The notes beneath the pieces were generated by a model. That model did not search any database. It worked only from the letters and a program-made list of their open reading frames with translations, and was not told the origin of the DNA. Below, piece by piece: positions 12,366 to 23,734 of a stretch of 64,000 bases of DNA. Source of the stretch: Phycomyces nitens (Eukaryota; Mucoromycota; Mucoromycetes; Mucorales; Phycomycetaceae); contig JAHRBC010000001.1 of the NCBI GenBank assembly GCA_022702545.1, forward strand, positions 7,192,001 to 7,256,000, written 5' to 3'. The position numbers and the translations under genes are program-made. Every line of letters begins with the position of its first letter. The first letter of the stretch is position 1.

Positions 12366-13292
12366 TTATGCTGTCTTTTTACCAAATGGTTCTATAACAA
12401 CCGAGAAGTTGTTTCTCTCTCCACCTTCTCGGCCTGGAAGGATCTTCTTCTTCCAGTCCAATTTCTTTGTGACGGGCATATCTGTGAGTTCAAACAGGTA
12501 ATATGCCAGCTTGTTGGAGAAGTGGTGTTTTATGCAATTTGTGTACCCAATGGACTTCATCATAGCCAACAAGTGTTCGTGGGACATGTATCTGGAATTG
12601 TTGACGCAGGGCAATGGTAGAACGAGGAAGAGGTAGTGCAGACGACTGGTTTCAGAGAGAGAGGGCAAAAAGTTGCGAGTCTGGATCAGCATCTTACCTA
12701 AAGACTCGTTTAGCAAAAAAAATAAAGTGCTATGTTTTTTTTTGAATATTTTACCTCTGTCTTTTGGATCCCCAACAAAGTTTACAACTAGACTCAAACA
12801 GACAACATCGAATTTGTCTAGAGTGATTGGCATAGTCAAAAAGTCCTGTTTTTCAATTGCTGGGTCCTGAGGGTTTAAATCAATTGGTTTGGCCTTGATC
12901 CACGAAGCATAAGGCTTATAATTATCAGGAGCTACAGCACCAACATCGAGTACACGCAGTGGCTTTGTTGCAGTATCCATGTTTTCTTTGCAATGTTCCT
13001 TGAGCACCTTGACGAGCCACTTTGAAGAATCTCCGCCTCGGGTTTTGCTCTGTCCCAGTTGGGATGCCTTTTGGTACCAGTCAATGCCACCCATGCTATC
13101 CATTTCTTCTACGATCGCCTTTTCTCTTATGCGATCTGCTGGATCGTTGGATTGTTGACATTTAGCAAGTTCTTTATTCAGCACATGAAATCTTCGAATA
13201 AGACGAGCGGTCTCTGCGGATGACCGCTTAAAGTGTGTCCCAGTGTTGTTTCTCTGGGCTGTAATTGGAATCTTTTTGCGTGCTTTTCCCAT
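12366..13292 (-). CDS. BMT2: 25S rRNA adenine-N1 methyltransferase Bmt2
   Basis: Nucleolar SAM-dependent enzyme that places m1A on large-subunit rRNA. Family marks: the basic N-terminus MGKARKK, GGIDWYQKASQLGQ, GGDSSKWLVK, the SAM-binding stretch LRVLDVGAVAPDN, DLNPQDPAIEKQDFL, VCLSLVVNFVGDPKDRG, and FLVLPLPCVNNSRY. A 57-nt intron (12754-12698) lies inside the last of these regions. It is a multiple of three and has no stop, so the unspliced frame stays open; removing it gives DPKDRGKMLIQ as expected of the family. The ATG at 13292 is preferred over the upstream in-frame TTG. It is divergent from the glutaredoxin-like gene across about 160 bp. Confidence 0.9.
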   Translation of the reverse strand: MGKARKKIPITAQRNNTGTHFKRSSAETARLIRRFHVLNKELAKCQQSNDPADRIREKAIVEEMDSMGGIDWYQKASQLGQSKTRGGDSSKWLVKVLKEHCKENMDTATKPLRVLDVGAVAPDNYKPYASWIKAKPIDLNPQDPAIEKQDFLTMPITLDKFDVVCLSLVVNFVGDPKDRGKIFKKKHSTLFFLLNESLGKMLIQTRNFLPSLSETSRLHYLFLVLPLPCVNNSRYMSHEHLLAMMKSIGYTNCIKHHFSNKLAYYLFELTDMPVTKKLDWKKKILPGREGGERNNFSVVIEPFGKKTA

Positions 13293-13452
13293 TGTTAACA
13301 ATCTAATAAAAAAAGAAGAAAAAAAATCCCAGTTGGCAGACGGACCTTGTCACGTGCAGGTTGTCATGGCAACATGTAGGCATTCTAGTCCAGTTGTGAC
13401 TTGTATAATAAAGATACAAGGGAGAGGAGAAGACAACTCACTGATTACAACA

Positions 13453-13795
13453 ATGGCATCCCGAGCAATCAAGCTTACTCTTTACTCTTCCAGCACTTGT
13501 TCTCTCTGCACAACTGCCAGAGACAACATTTTGAGAGTTCAGAAAAAAGTAAGTGAGAATTATGTAGTAAATGGAGCCTGACATGAATGCATGCCAGACT
13601 CCCTTCGCTCTTTCTGTTTTGGATATCCACAAGCCCGAATGCCCAAAAGAAATGGCAGACAAGTACATTTTTGATGTCCCCGTCGTTCACATGAATGACC
13701 AGTTCCTTATGCAACATTATGTGCCTGAAGAAACGCTTTTGGAAGCTATCAAGAAGTTTGAAACTACAGGCAAAGTAGAAAGAGTTGCCGCCTAA
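13453..13795 (+). CDS. Glutaredoxin-like (DUF836) small thioredoxin-fold protein
   Basis: Short thioredoxin-fold protein of the glutaredoxin-like family that includes yeast YDR286C; its redox role is poorly defined. Exons 13453-13548 and 13598-13795 flank a 49-nt intron and give 97 residues. The N-terminal strand LTLYSSSTCSLC holds a C-x2-C at the glutaredoxin active-site position, followed by a helix. The C-terminal half contains YIFDVPVVHMND, with the cis-proline expected before the third strand (DVPVVH). The small size fits the family. Function beyond the fold is inference. Confidence 0.85.
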
Positions 13796-14130
13796 ACAAT
13801 CTAGCCAATCAACCCAAGAGTAATCAAACTTTGTTCCCATGGCAACACAAGGGCACTGTGGGAGTTTGACTGCAGCAGCAAATATCTATCTCTAGGCAAA
13901 TTTATTTGTTTGGTTTTATACCTGTAAAGAAATGTAATTACATTGTTTCTTGGTGGAATCAAATGATAGCTGTGGGATCCATTAAATAAGAATCCAAAGT
14001 ATTGATGTTTTCTGGTCGACCCGATTCTGGATAATGACTAGCCTGACGATTGTGGTTGGAGTTGAGCCAATGATGGGTGAAGTATGGACACTATATTTAT
14101 ATATCTGTATATGGGATGATTTGAAGCAAG

Positions 14131-15629
14131 TCATGGATCTGTACTCGAGAATCCAAAATGTAGGGCCATGTACGACCATTTAGAATAGAATTGAACACGA
14201 GGATCAAGAAAGTCCTTTCTATCCAGCAATGTAAAGAATAGGGAGTTTGCATACACAGGCTGTTTGTATCAATGTTTAGCTTACAAAAAACTCAAGTTTT
14301 ACTGCCTTGTTTGTGGTTGTCATAAATATTACTTTTATGCGCGTATTTAATTAAAGCAATATTATTGAATTGGATCACACCAAGGTGGCATTAGTCTGTT
14401 TCCTATTCTGACCGTGTCATTTGATTACCTTTTTCCTACCCTTTGCTTGGATTTCGAATTGTTCAAAATAGAGCCAATAACCATACAAAACATCAAGAGG
14501 AATCAAGGCAAAAAAGAAGGGGGGAACCGAATCATGCTGTTTTGAACGAAATTCTGCAAGATTCACCATGTATCTTGAGAATGGTGTTGTTTGGACGTCA
14601 AAATCTATTGGTTGACGTGGTGTCAAGGACATGTTGTTTTCTTTGATTTACAGGGTGGTATGATTCATTCGTATAGCATATCATTGGATCAAATGGTTGG
14701 CAGACTTGTAGAAAAGAATACAAGATCCTTGTATGATTGATAAGAGATCCTGAACATGGCGTGATAGTTACAAGAGACTGAATGGTGGCTAATTTACATT
14801 ATTGATGGTGAGGCAAGCAATTGACAAGAGAAAAATTGGATATGCTACACACAAAACTCAGGAGCAATGATCGGAGCCAAACCAAGAAGAGAAAAACGTG
14901 GAGAATATGGGAAACTTGGAAGCATGGAAACCAAGTGCAAACAATGGGCTATTGTGTACATTGACATGTCAAGGCAACAAAAGATGTACATTATATTAAT
15001 CCTTGGTGAGAAATCAAAAAAAGAAAACAAAAGAATTAAAAGTATATCTTATATATTCAAAAATCAACTTTATTGGTAATCATTATCTTTGAAGTGCTTC
15101 AACTTGGTTATCATCATCAGCCTAATATAGCAATAAACCCCAGTATTGTCAACAAGTACTAAAGCAAAAAGATAAAACAGTATCCATGGATACCACGGCC
15201 TAGATAGCCAGCCTATTTATTACTGGCTCCAAAGGGACTCGCAAACCCACTTGGGTTGCACTTGTAGACATGAATATGATTGCTCAGTAGTAAAACAGGA
15301 CCATCATTTGTACTTGTTCATGATAGCAATCATATTTTGATAGCTGAAATACTCGATAGTATTTTTGGAATATGCCCACAGCATAAGTATTTTTATAGCT
15401 CCAAATATCCATAACTGGAACAAGAGCGTTCTGATGGGCCGGGTCAGTCAAAGGCCGAAATTTGTGCCAACAGGCTCTCAGGTCTGTCATTGTATCGAGC
15501 TTGTCAGGATTAGTCTGCCCGGAACCTTCTATAGGTCAATGTCCCATTCGATGTTTGTGGTTTATAATCTTGTTCCAATGAGTCTGCTGACGTGGTGTTT
15601 CCTGGTAATGTCACAATGCCTAGTGCCAT
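14131..15629 (-). pseudogene. Unrecognised split coding-like segments (gene or decayed gene)
   Basis: Three minus-strand blocks read like protein. Block one begins with ATG at 15629 (MALGIVTLPGN), reads to TYRRFRAD, then must jump one frame to continue as NPDKLDTMTDLRACWHKF and DPAHQNALVPVMDIW down to about 15325. Block two (14632-14422) contains PIDFDVQTTPFSRYMVNLAE and PLDVLYGYWLYFEQFE and ends at a GTAATC donor. Block three (about 14264-14131), after a CAG acceptor in matching phase, reads NSLFFTLLDRKDFLDPRVQF and ends in STDP. The product is unknown to me. The frame change near 15520 and the missing link between blocks one and two suggest a damaged gene or unresolved introns. Confidence 0.35.
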
Positions 15630-15853
15630 TTGTAACACTCTTATTTACAGTCATTTCACGTCTTGGGCTGTCTGTGGTTTCTATGTTCCTACACCAGTTT
15701 CTGATTGTCGTTTCGGCGCCTTTTTTTTCTTTCTCTTTTACTTCTTTGCTGTTTCGTTAATGTTTGTTTAGAAGAGCAAGAGGTTGTAAGCTTAAGAATC
15801 TTCGGATTTTTAAATTATAAAGGCTTTTTTTTATTAATCTCACGCAGTTTATT

Positions 15854-16162
15854 TTACATCACCGCACAGCATCCACCTCCTGCTGCAGGCGCAAATGGAT
15901 CCTCTTTCTTGTCAATGGGGCCCCAGACAGAGGGCACCATAGGATCCTTTGTATTTTTGCAGTATTCAATCAAGCTAAAAAATCAAAGAAATAGACTAGA
16001 ATTTCAGCGTCATTGTCAAGGTTGGTTTGGGATGGTGTACCTAGAAGATGCCGAAGATACGGTGATTCTAGGGACATCAAGCTGTTCTCTTAAACACTGA
16101 TTCAATTCGAGCAAACGGTTGAGCTTGGCTTCAGATATGTTTTGAGCTCTTCGCGTGGGCAT
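15854..16162 (-). CDS. STE18: Heterotrimeric G-protein gamma subunit
   Basis: Small membrane-anchored partner of G-beta, acting in pheromone and nutrient signalling. Exons 16162-16041 and 15974-15854 flank a 66-nt intron and yield 80 residues. The N-terminal half is a coiled-coil helix ([19 protein letters not shown]) typical of GGL domains. The C-terminal half has [18 protein letters not shown] and [15 protein letters not shown], ending in the CaaX box CAVM preceded by a second cysteine, as expected for farnesylation plus palmitoylation. It is divergent from LYS4 with 296 bp between the two start codons. Confidence 0.92.
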
Positions 16163-16458
16163 GACTGTGGGTATAATGAGCGTATAGGGGCGAGATGAGA
16201 GAGAAGGAGAGACGACCAAGGGTTGGGTTGTTGTGGTGCAAAGGTTGATTAACGCCTGTGACTTTAAGTTCCGCTCATCGCATTTCACGCGGGACTGCCA
16301 TTGCCTCTTTTGGACATTGACAGAGATGAAATTGAGCATCTGTGATAATCTTCAACCATTCTTTATAAACCGTCTCCGGTTAACTACATCTCATTCTTTC
16401 TCTCAAAAACCCCCCACTCTCTTCTTTACACTCTTACTTGGCCATAAAGACACACACA

Positions 16459-18861
16459 ATGCTTCTCTCGCTGTCAAAGACGAATATGGTCCGTGCAGCC
16501 CTGCGCTCCAGCCCAGCCAGATTCACTCCTTATGCTTCCCTCCACCAAGCATCAGAAGCCACAGACACCCAGAACCTCATTGAGAAGATTGTCCAGAAAT
16601 ACGCTCTTGATCTGCCCGAGGGATACAAGGTCAAGAGTGGTGACTATGTGTCTATCCGCCCCCACCACCTTCTTACTCACGACAACACCGGACCTGTCAT
16701 TCCCAAGTAAGTTTAATTGACATGCGCGTATGTTGGCCTGCCAACTGACATTGTCTATAGGTTCAAGTCCATTGGTGCCACCAAGTTCTACAACCCCAAG
16801 CAGCCCGTGTTCGCATTGGATCATGATGTCCAGAACAAGAGCGAAAAGAACGTAACAAAGTATGCCAACATTGAAAAGTTTGCAAAGGAACACGGTGTAG
16901 ATTTTTACCCTGCTGGACGCGGTATTGGCCATCAAGTCATGATTGAGGAAGGCTATGCATTCCCCTCTACCCTGACTGTTGCCTCTGACTCTCACTCAAA
17001 CATGTACGGTGGTATCGGTGCAGTCGGTACTCCCATTGTCCGTACCGATGCTGCTGCCATTTGGGCCACTGGTCAGACCTGGTGGCAAATCCCTCCCGTT
17101 GTCAAGGTTGAGCTCAAGGGAAGCCTTCCTACTGGTGTCACAGGCAAGGATGTCATCATCACTCTTTGCGGTTTGTTCAATAAGGACCAGGTTCTCAACA
17201 CTGCCATTGAGTTCCATGGTGCAGAGGCCCTCAAGGCCCTGTCCGTTGAGGATCGTTTGGCCATTGCCAACATGACAACCGAATGGGGAGCCTTGGCTGG
17301 TGTCTTCCCTGTCGATGATCTCACCATTGACTTCCTTCGCAAGCGTATGCGCCGAATTGCTCTCTCTCACTTTGAGAACAAGAACCTCCCACCCACTCCT
17401 CCAGGCCAGGACTTTGTCCACCCCCGCATTAACGAGACCACCATTCAGGCACTTATTGACAACCCAGTCAAGCCTTCTCCTAATGCTACATACAGCAAGA
17501 CCCTCACTCTTGATCTGTCTACCCTTTCGCCTCACGTCTCTGGACCCAACTCGGTAAAGGTTGCCTCTTCGCTTGCTTCCCTGGAGGAGAAAGACATCAA
17601 GATCAACAAGGCCTACCTTGTGTCCTGTGTCAACTCGCGTGCCAGTGATCTCAGACAGGCTGCTGCTGTGATCAAGGGAAAGAAGGTCAAGGAAGGCGTT
17701 GAGTTTTACGTGGCTGCTGCTAGTTCAGAAGTTCAAAAGGAAGTAGAGGAATCTGGTGATTGGGACATCTTGCTCAAGGCTGGTGCCAAGGTTCTTCCTG
17801 CTGGTTGCGGTCCTTGTGTCGGTAAGTCTTTATTTAATGAACTGAACGAATTGCTAATTGTCTGTACATAACCCAGGACTCGGTACTGGTCTGTTGAAGG
17901 ACGGTGAAGTTGGTATCTCGGCAACCAACCGTAACTTCAAGGGTCGTATGGGCTCCCCCTCTGCACTGGCCTACCTCGCATCTCCAGGTAAAGATGAGTC
18001 ACAAATCCATGCGTTTTGGCCCTGCTATTTCCAAAAACAAAAACTCTAATCTCAATCTAAATATTATTTTTCTATAATGTGTATAAATATAGCTGTTGTT
18101 GCTGCATCTGCTGTTCTTGGAAATATTGCTTCTCCTGGTTCTGTCGAGAGTGGTTCCAAACTGTCTGCTGCGCCCGTTCCTTCCTTCAGCATCGAGACCA
18201 GCGAGAAGAAGCAGGCTTCTGGAGAATCTTCTGCAGCTGCTGCCGAAGTCCTGCCCAACTTCCCCAATGTAATCAAGGGTGAGCTCTTGTTCTGTCACCA
18301 AGACAACCTCAACACTGATGGTATCTATCCCGGCAAATACACCTACAACGATGACATGACAACCGAGGACATGCGCAAGGTTGTTATGGAGAACTATGAT
18401 CCTGATTTTGTCAATGTTGTCAAGGAGGTAAGTCATTGGATCAAATGCTCTTTGTATCAGCCATTAATCCCAGACATGATTAGGGAGATGTTCTGGTGGG
18501 TGGATACAACTTTGGCACTGGTTCTTCCCGTGAACAGGCTGCAACTGCCCTCAAGTCTAGAGATATCACCATCATGGTTGCTGGATCTTACTCTGATATC
18601 TTCAAGAGAAACTCAATCAACAATGCCTTGTTGCTGATCGAGTCCCCCGAGCTCGTCAATGACCTCAAGGAGCAGGCTGGTACTGACACATTGACCAAGC
18701 GCACTGGCTGGCAAGTCGAGATCCACGTTGCCGAAGGAAAGGTCAATGTGAAGAAGGATGACGGAAGCAGCAAGTTGTACAAAGTTGGTGGACTTGGCAA
18801 GAGTGTCCAAGAAATCTGGTTGGCCAATGGATTGGAGGGATGGGTCAAGAACAGACTGTAA
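16459..18861 (+). CDS. LYS4: Mitochondrial homoaconitase
   Basis: Converts homoaconitate to homoisocitrate in the fungal alpha-aminoadipate route to lysine. Five exons: 16459-16706, 16761-17821, 17877-17987, 18093-18427, 18484-18861; about 710 residues, near the yeast enzyme. The N-terminus (basic, Ser/Ala rich, [18 protein letters not shown]) looks like a mitochondrial presequence. The catalytic part has [37 protein letters not shown] and [13 protein letters not shown]. Cysteine ligands for the 4Fe-4S cluster are visible as VSCVNSR and CGPCVG, the second being cut by an intron after CVG. The swivel domain has [15 protein letters not shown]. The start ATG is the first in frame and opens the presequence. 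Confidence 0.95.
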
Positions 18862-18997
18862 ATTATTACAAGACATAAAAAAAAGGACTCCAAGACTTGA
18901 GTTCATTACATAAACCAACAACAAGAACTTGTATTCTTAAAAATTAAATACCAAACTAATAATATTAATATAAATCAAAACCATCAAATGGTACAAG

Positions 18998-19908
18998 CTA
19001 TGTGCTGTATTGCAATGCCCTAAAAAAGATGTCTTCATCAACCACAACTCCATATATCGGATCAGATGTGCACTCCATGTCAATATACTTGGACAGATTC
19101 ATGGTATTATCTATTGTTTAATACTTAATTAAAGCCGTCTTGCAAGTCTGATCTGGTCTGGCACTTGCCTGGTGTTTTGATTGCAGGGTAAATTGGCGGT
19201 GGAGCCTGGTAATTACCATCCTTGAGCTTGTTTTATAAGCCTGTCTGTCAGTACATTAAGATATTTGTAGATGCTCTTATACCATGTGGCTTCTATCGGA
19301 AGCAAATCCGCGTAGATACTCGGCAGCAGGAATCAGTCGAAAATATCTAGCTCATATTATTATAACATTTGAATCGTAATAACCAAATGTACCTTTTGAA
19401 CCTATCTGGGAGTACAATCTCTGGAAGGAACGCCTTTCTTATATACTCATCAGAAGGAGAGGGAAATTCCAAGGCAGAATCAAAGTCATAGACTAGAGAT
19501 CTATGACAAGAAATATGTCAAGCTGAAAGAGTGCAGACAAGGTAGTTACCGAACCGAGTCAAAATAGTAGAGAATAACATGGTAATCCTAAAGACATTAC
19601 ATTAATAAAGAACATCATTATCGTCAAATATCTGCTTTACCCAGACAACGGGATTGCCATTTACACAGGGAGTTTGGTTCCACACTGGAATCTAATGACC
19701 TGGTTATGCGGGATTCTCATTCTTCCTTGTTGCTTACTGTCTGATTAGGATTGCTTATGAATACAACAGTATAGTTCTCAAGAACAGACTTGTCCTTCTC
19801 GCTTATGGTTCTACAGAGCTTATAGACATTTTCTTCACAATAACAACGAGTGTAAATGAGGTCTTGTCTGGGAAGATCTAGTGGTTCAATCAATCTCAAA
19901 TGGTCCAT
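18998..19908 (-). CDS. NTAQ1: Protein N-terminal glutamine amidohydrolase (NTAQ1-like)
   Basis: Deamidates N-terminal glutamine to glutamate and so feeds the Arg/N-degron pathway. I can join seven exons by conserved blocks: TRCYCEENVYKLC (catalytic Cys), IPVWNQTP, DYHVILYYFDS (catalytic His), LVYDFDSALEFPSP (catalytic Asp), YFRLIPAAEYLRGFASDRSH, NYQAPPPIYPAI, and MNLSKYIDM leading to the end. The last intron (19168-19111) is GC-AG; without it translation stops before the conserved MNL block. The ATG at 19908 is used because sequence upstream belongs to the shared promoter with IMP4, 122 bp away. The exon 5/6 acceptor (AAG) is less certain than the others. Confidence 0.87.
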
Positions 19909-20030
19909 TTCAAACCCTTTCTTTTCATCAGCCGCTGACTCTAGAAAAACGGATCTTGTGCCAGTCACACTCGCTCGACATTTTTTTCGTTTTTTCGCTT
20001 GTCGACCTTGTCTTTCTTCATTCAAGCGTC

Positions 20031-21358
20031 ATGGTAAGCCCGCAAACGCCCCCTTGCCTAGCCTGCCTGCTAGATAAAAGGCTTATCATGTGCATATTCT
20101 GCAACACAATAGATTCGAAGAAATACTCGCCTGCGTCGTGAATATCTTTACAAAAAATCGCTCGAGTCCAAGGACCGCACGATCTACGATCGCAAACAGA
20201 AGATCAAGGAGGCGATTGAACGTTTGTAGTCAAAATAATAGAGCCTCAACCGAGAATATAGACAATTAATGTGGAATGTTTAGAGGGAAAGCCTATTCCC
20301 ACTGAATTGCGCAATGTTGGCGATGAATTAAAGAAGGATCTTCCTTTTGATCAGGCACAGGAGGGTAAGAAGCAAGCATTTCGGCGTAATACGCATTGGT
20401 ACTGATAATCACAAACAGAGCCTTCAACACACGAGGATGATGAATATGCTCGCGCTGGTGTATTTGACCCCAAAGTTCTTATTACCACATCCAGAGATCC
20501 CAGCAGTAGACTCCAGCAATTCTCAAAAGTATGGAATGGATCTTTAGACAAGTGTTTAATTAATTATCTGTGTAGGAAATGCGTCTCGTATTTCCCAACT
20601 CCCAGCGTATTAACCGTGGTGGACATGTCATGAAAGAGATTGTCGATGCCTGTAGAAGTAATGAAGTGACAGATTTAATCATTTTGCATGAACATCGTGG
20701 CCAGCCTGGTAAGATCCTGTGGCGAGACATTAAAATAGAAAAGAGCAAAATCTAATCCAAGTGTGGTTTAGATGGAATGGTCGTTTGCCATTTCCCCTAT
20801 GGTCCTACTGCCTACTTTTCATTGCACAATGTCGTCCTTCGCCACGATATCAAAGATCAGGGCACAGTATCTGAAGCATTCCCTCATTTAATATTCAACA
20901 ATTTTAACTCAAAATTGGGACAACGTGTAAGGACCATTATTATTGACTCACCAAGGGGATATTATTAAATCATACTGTATTTCTAGGCTACCAACATTCT
21001 AAAGTACCTGTTCCCTGTCCCAAGAGAAGACACCAAACGTGTGATGACTTTTGCAAACGAGAACGATTATATTTCCTTTAGGTAAATAATTTTTGCAAAA
21101 GCCAATATTAGATACTTACTATCTTGCTTGTAGACACCATGTGTATGTAAAGACAGGCAAGGATGTCGAATTGGCAGAAGTTGGTCCTCGATTTGAAATG
21201 AGATGTAAGTCTGGAATTTCTCGTACGCTTGATAACCAACTAATCATATTGTCTATAGTGTATGAGATCCGCTTGGGAACTGTCGAATTGACAAACGCAG
21301 ACGTAGAATGGCACTTGGCATCTTTCACTAGAACAGCAGCAAAGAGAATCGAGCTTTA
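20031..21358 (+). CDS. IMP4: U3 snoRNP protein Imp4 (Brix domain)
   Basis: Component of the Mpp10-Imp3-Imp4 subcomplex of the small-subunit processome, acting in early 18S rRNA processing. Nine exons are joined from conserved blocks: [116 protein letters not shown] and [19 protein letters not shown]. The ATG (20031-20033) is followed directly by a GTAAGC donor, so the first coding exon is the start codon alone; the next exon opens with the isoleucine of the usual M-(L/I)-RR start. It is followed 107 bp downstream by EME1 on the same strand. Confidence 0.93.
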
Positions 21359-21465
21359 AAAAAAAATCATTATTTTCATGTACAGTAAAACGAAATTTAA
21401 CAATTAAAAAATATATAAAAAAAAAAGAATGTGACGTTGTGTGAAAGTAAATCTTCTTTCACTAA

Positions 21466-23551
21466 ATGACCTTTAACCATCTCGATCGCATGGTAGAGCA
21501 GGTCTTTGAGATTTGTGGCTCAGAGACAAAGGCTGACATTCGAGCAGACTTGGAAAAGACATTGAGTGTAGAATTAACATTGAACAGGATCTGGGATGGT
21601 CTTGTAAGGTTATTTTGCTCTATATTTTGTTTCTTGATCTCATGTTAGCCTGGTTTAGTTCATTAGACAATCCAATCCAAATACATTAATCATTCTGGAT
21701 TCAGACGATGAAGAAGTAGCTCCAAACATTATAGAATCAGATCATCAGTAAGGATCCACAATCCTTGTCATCAAAATGTTAATGGGTCTATAGATCCATC
21801 ACAATCCCCAAAATCTCTACCCTTCCTGATCAGAGCAGTCTAGACAATACACCTTCGAGTCCACTAGATGAATTCAATTGGGATTCAGACAATGATTCTC
21901 TACCTTCGCCGAGTGCTCTTGTCTCTCATATGCTTTCAAGCAAAAAAAAAGTTTCGTCAATCAAAGTGATTGATATTGACGATCTAGACAATGTAAATTC
22001 ATCCCGATCAAAAAAGAAACAAAAGCAAAAAGAGATTACTGCGGATATACCTAGCTATATATGGGAATGGGATGACCTTGACTTTGATGAGATTGCCGGA
22101 TCGTCTTCGAATTCAACATCCAGACCCATATCCAACCCAAAGGCAAGATCAGGATTGTTTGAGTATAAAAACCTGGCAATATTTATCAACAACATAACGC
22201 TATTAGGACTCATCTCAGAAAAAGAGAGAAAGAGACGAAGCCAAAGAAGAAAGGGCACAAAAGAAGCAAAAAGAGCAAGAAGAAAAGAAGAAAAGGCAAG
22301 AGTCTCTAAAGGTATTCTTTATTTTTTCTCTGTTGTTAGTGTAATTCGGTCCCACTTAAAACATATCTATTGTAGGCCGAGAGAGAAGCGCAGAAAGCAT
22401 TAAAAAAACTCCATGAGCAGGCGAACAAATTAAAGACAAATCGCAACCAAGTATTGCCAGAAATGATTGTGTACCTAGATAGCGACTTTGGAAGTTCAAG
22501 TGTAGGACAAGTACTTCAAACACAACTTGGAGAAAAAGATGTCGAAGTACACATACTATCTCGTCCTGCGCCCTACACTGTCTCATGGAAACGAAAGCAG
22601 CAAGCAGAGTGGGATGAAGGCACGCAGCAATTTGTTCCGTTTGGATCAACACGTATAAAAGACGAGGCATTTGTGTTGGTGTTTGTGACGATTGAGCGTC
22701 TATGTGATTTGATGGAAACCAACTCATTGGAAAGCTTTGTGGACATTATCCAAGAAGACGCTGGCAATAAACAGATTTTGATGATGTTGGAGGGGCTGGA
22801 ACCCTATTATAAAAAGAAGATCTTGGTTGCCGGCCGTCAATTCCAAGCTACAGTCTTGGAAAATATTCAATCTACACAAGGAGTACGAGAAGAACCCAGA
22901 TCTACACAAAGGCCCCGGAAACAACCCAAGAAAAGAACACTACAAACCTTGGCAGAGTCTGGACCCACCAAGGAAGAAATAGAAAAAGCCCTGACACTGC
23001 TTCAAATGATGAAAGACGTTATGATTGTTCCTACTGTAGACGAAGCAGATTCTATTGAATGGCTGGTGTCTTTGACTGGAAATATAGGTCACAGAATATA
23101 CAAGTAGGGAATTGAACTATTGATGAAGAAAAGGAACATTTATCCAACTGACATACTGATGTTTTTGTAGAGCTCGAGGTGCAACTGTGAACAATGGCCC
23201 AGCACGAGCTGGAGCTGATGACGAAGATATCTGGTCGAGAATGCTACAGGAAATCCAGCAATGCACACCTGCTGTAGCCAAAAGTATCATACAAATCTAT
23301 CCTACTGTAGAATCGCTTTACCGAGCCTATCAACTTACATCTAATCAGAAAGAAGCAGAAGAGATGTTGGCTGATATTGAGGTAAGTCGATTGGGAATCT
23401 AGAGGGTTTGTAAATAAATAAACGCGCCTGACAGACAATGTAGGTTGAACGGTCTGCATTGTCTGGTCGCGACCGGTTCGTGAACAAGTCAATGTCCAAG
23501 AAGATATATACAATATTTATGAGTAATGATCCTAATCACAAGATAGCATAA
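21466..23551 (+). CDS. EME1: Holliday-junction resolvase partner Eme1
   Basis: Non-catalytic partner of Mus81 in the structure-specific nuclease that resolves recombination and stalled-fork intermediates. The N-terminus is acidic and Ser-rich (LDSDDEE), then a charged coiled coil (ERAQKKQKEQEEKKKRQE), an ERCC4-type fold beginning EMIVYLDSDFGSSSVG without the catalytic ERKxxxD signature, and C-terminal helix-hairpin-helix sequence (VAKSIIQIYPTVESLYRAY, EMLADIEVE). The coiled coil is reached only by removing a GC-AG intron (22143-22206) that changes frame; other introns are GT-AG. The final exons read RDRFVNKSMSKKIYTIF, matching the Eme1 tail. It converges with PEX5. Confidence 0.88.
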
Positions 23552-23734
23552 GATATCATAATCTAGTATGTGGATGGTATTATAATCTTTATTATTATTG
23601 TTGTTGTTATTGTTGTTTTTTAAAGGTATTGACAATAAAGACTTTTGGATGATTATCCTGCAAGATCTTTACTGAATACACACCAAGGGACACCTAAACG
23701 GGAGCTTGGTCGAGTATATCCAAAGCTAGTTGTA

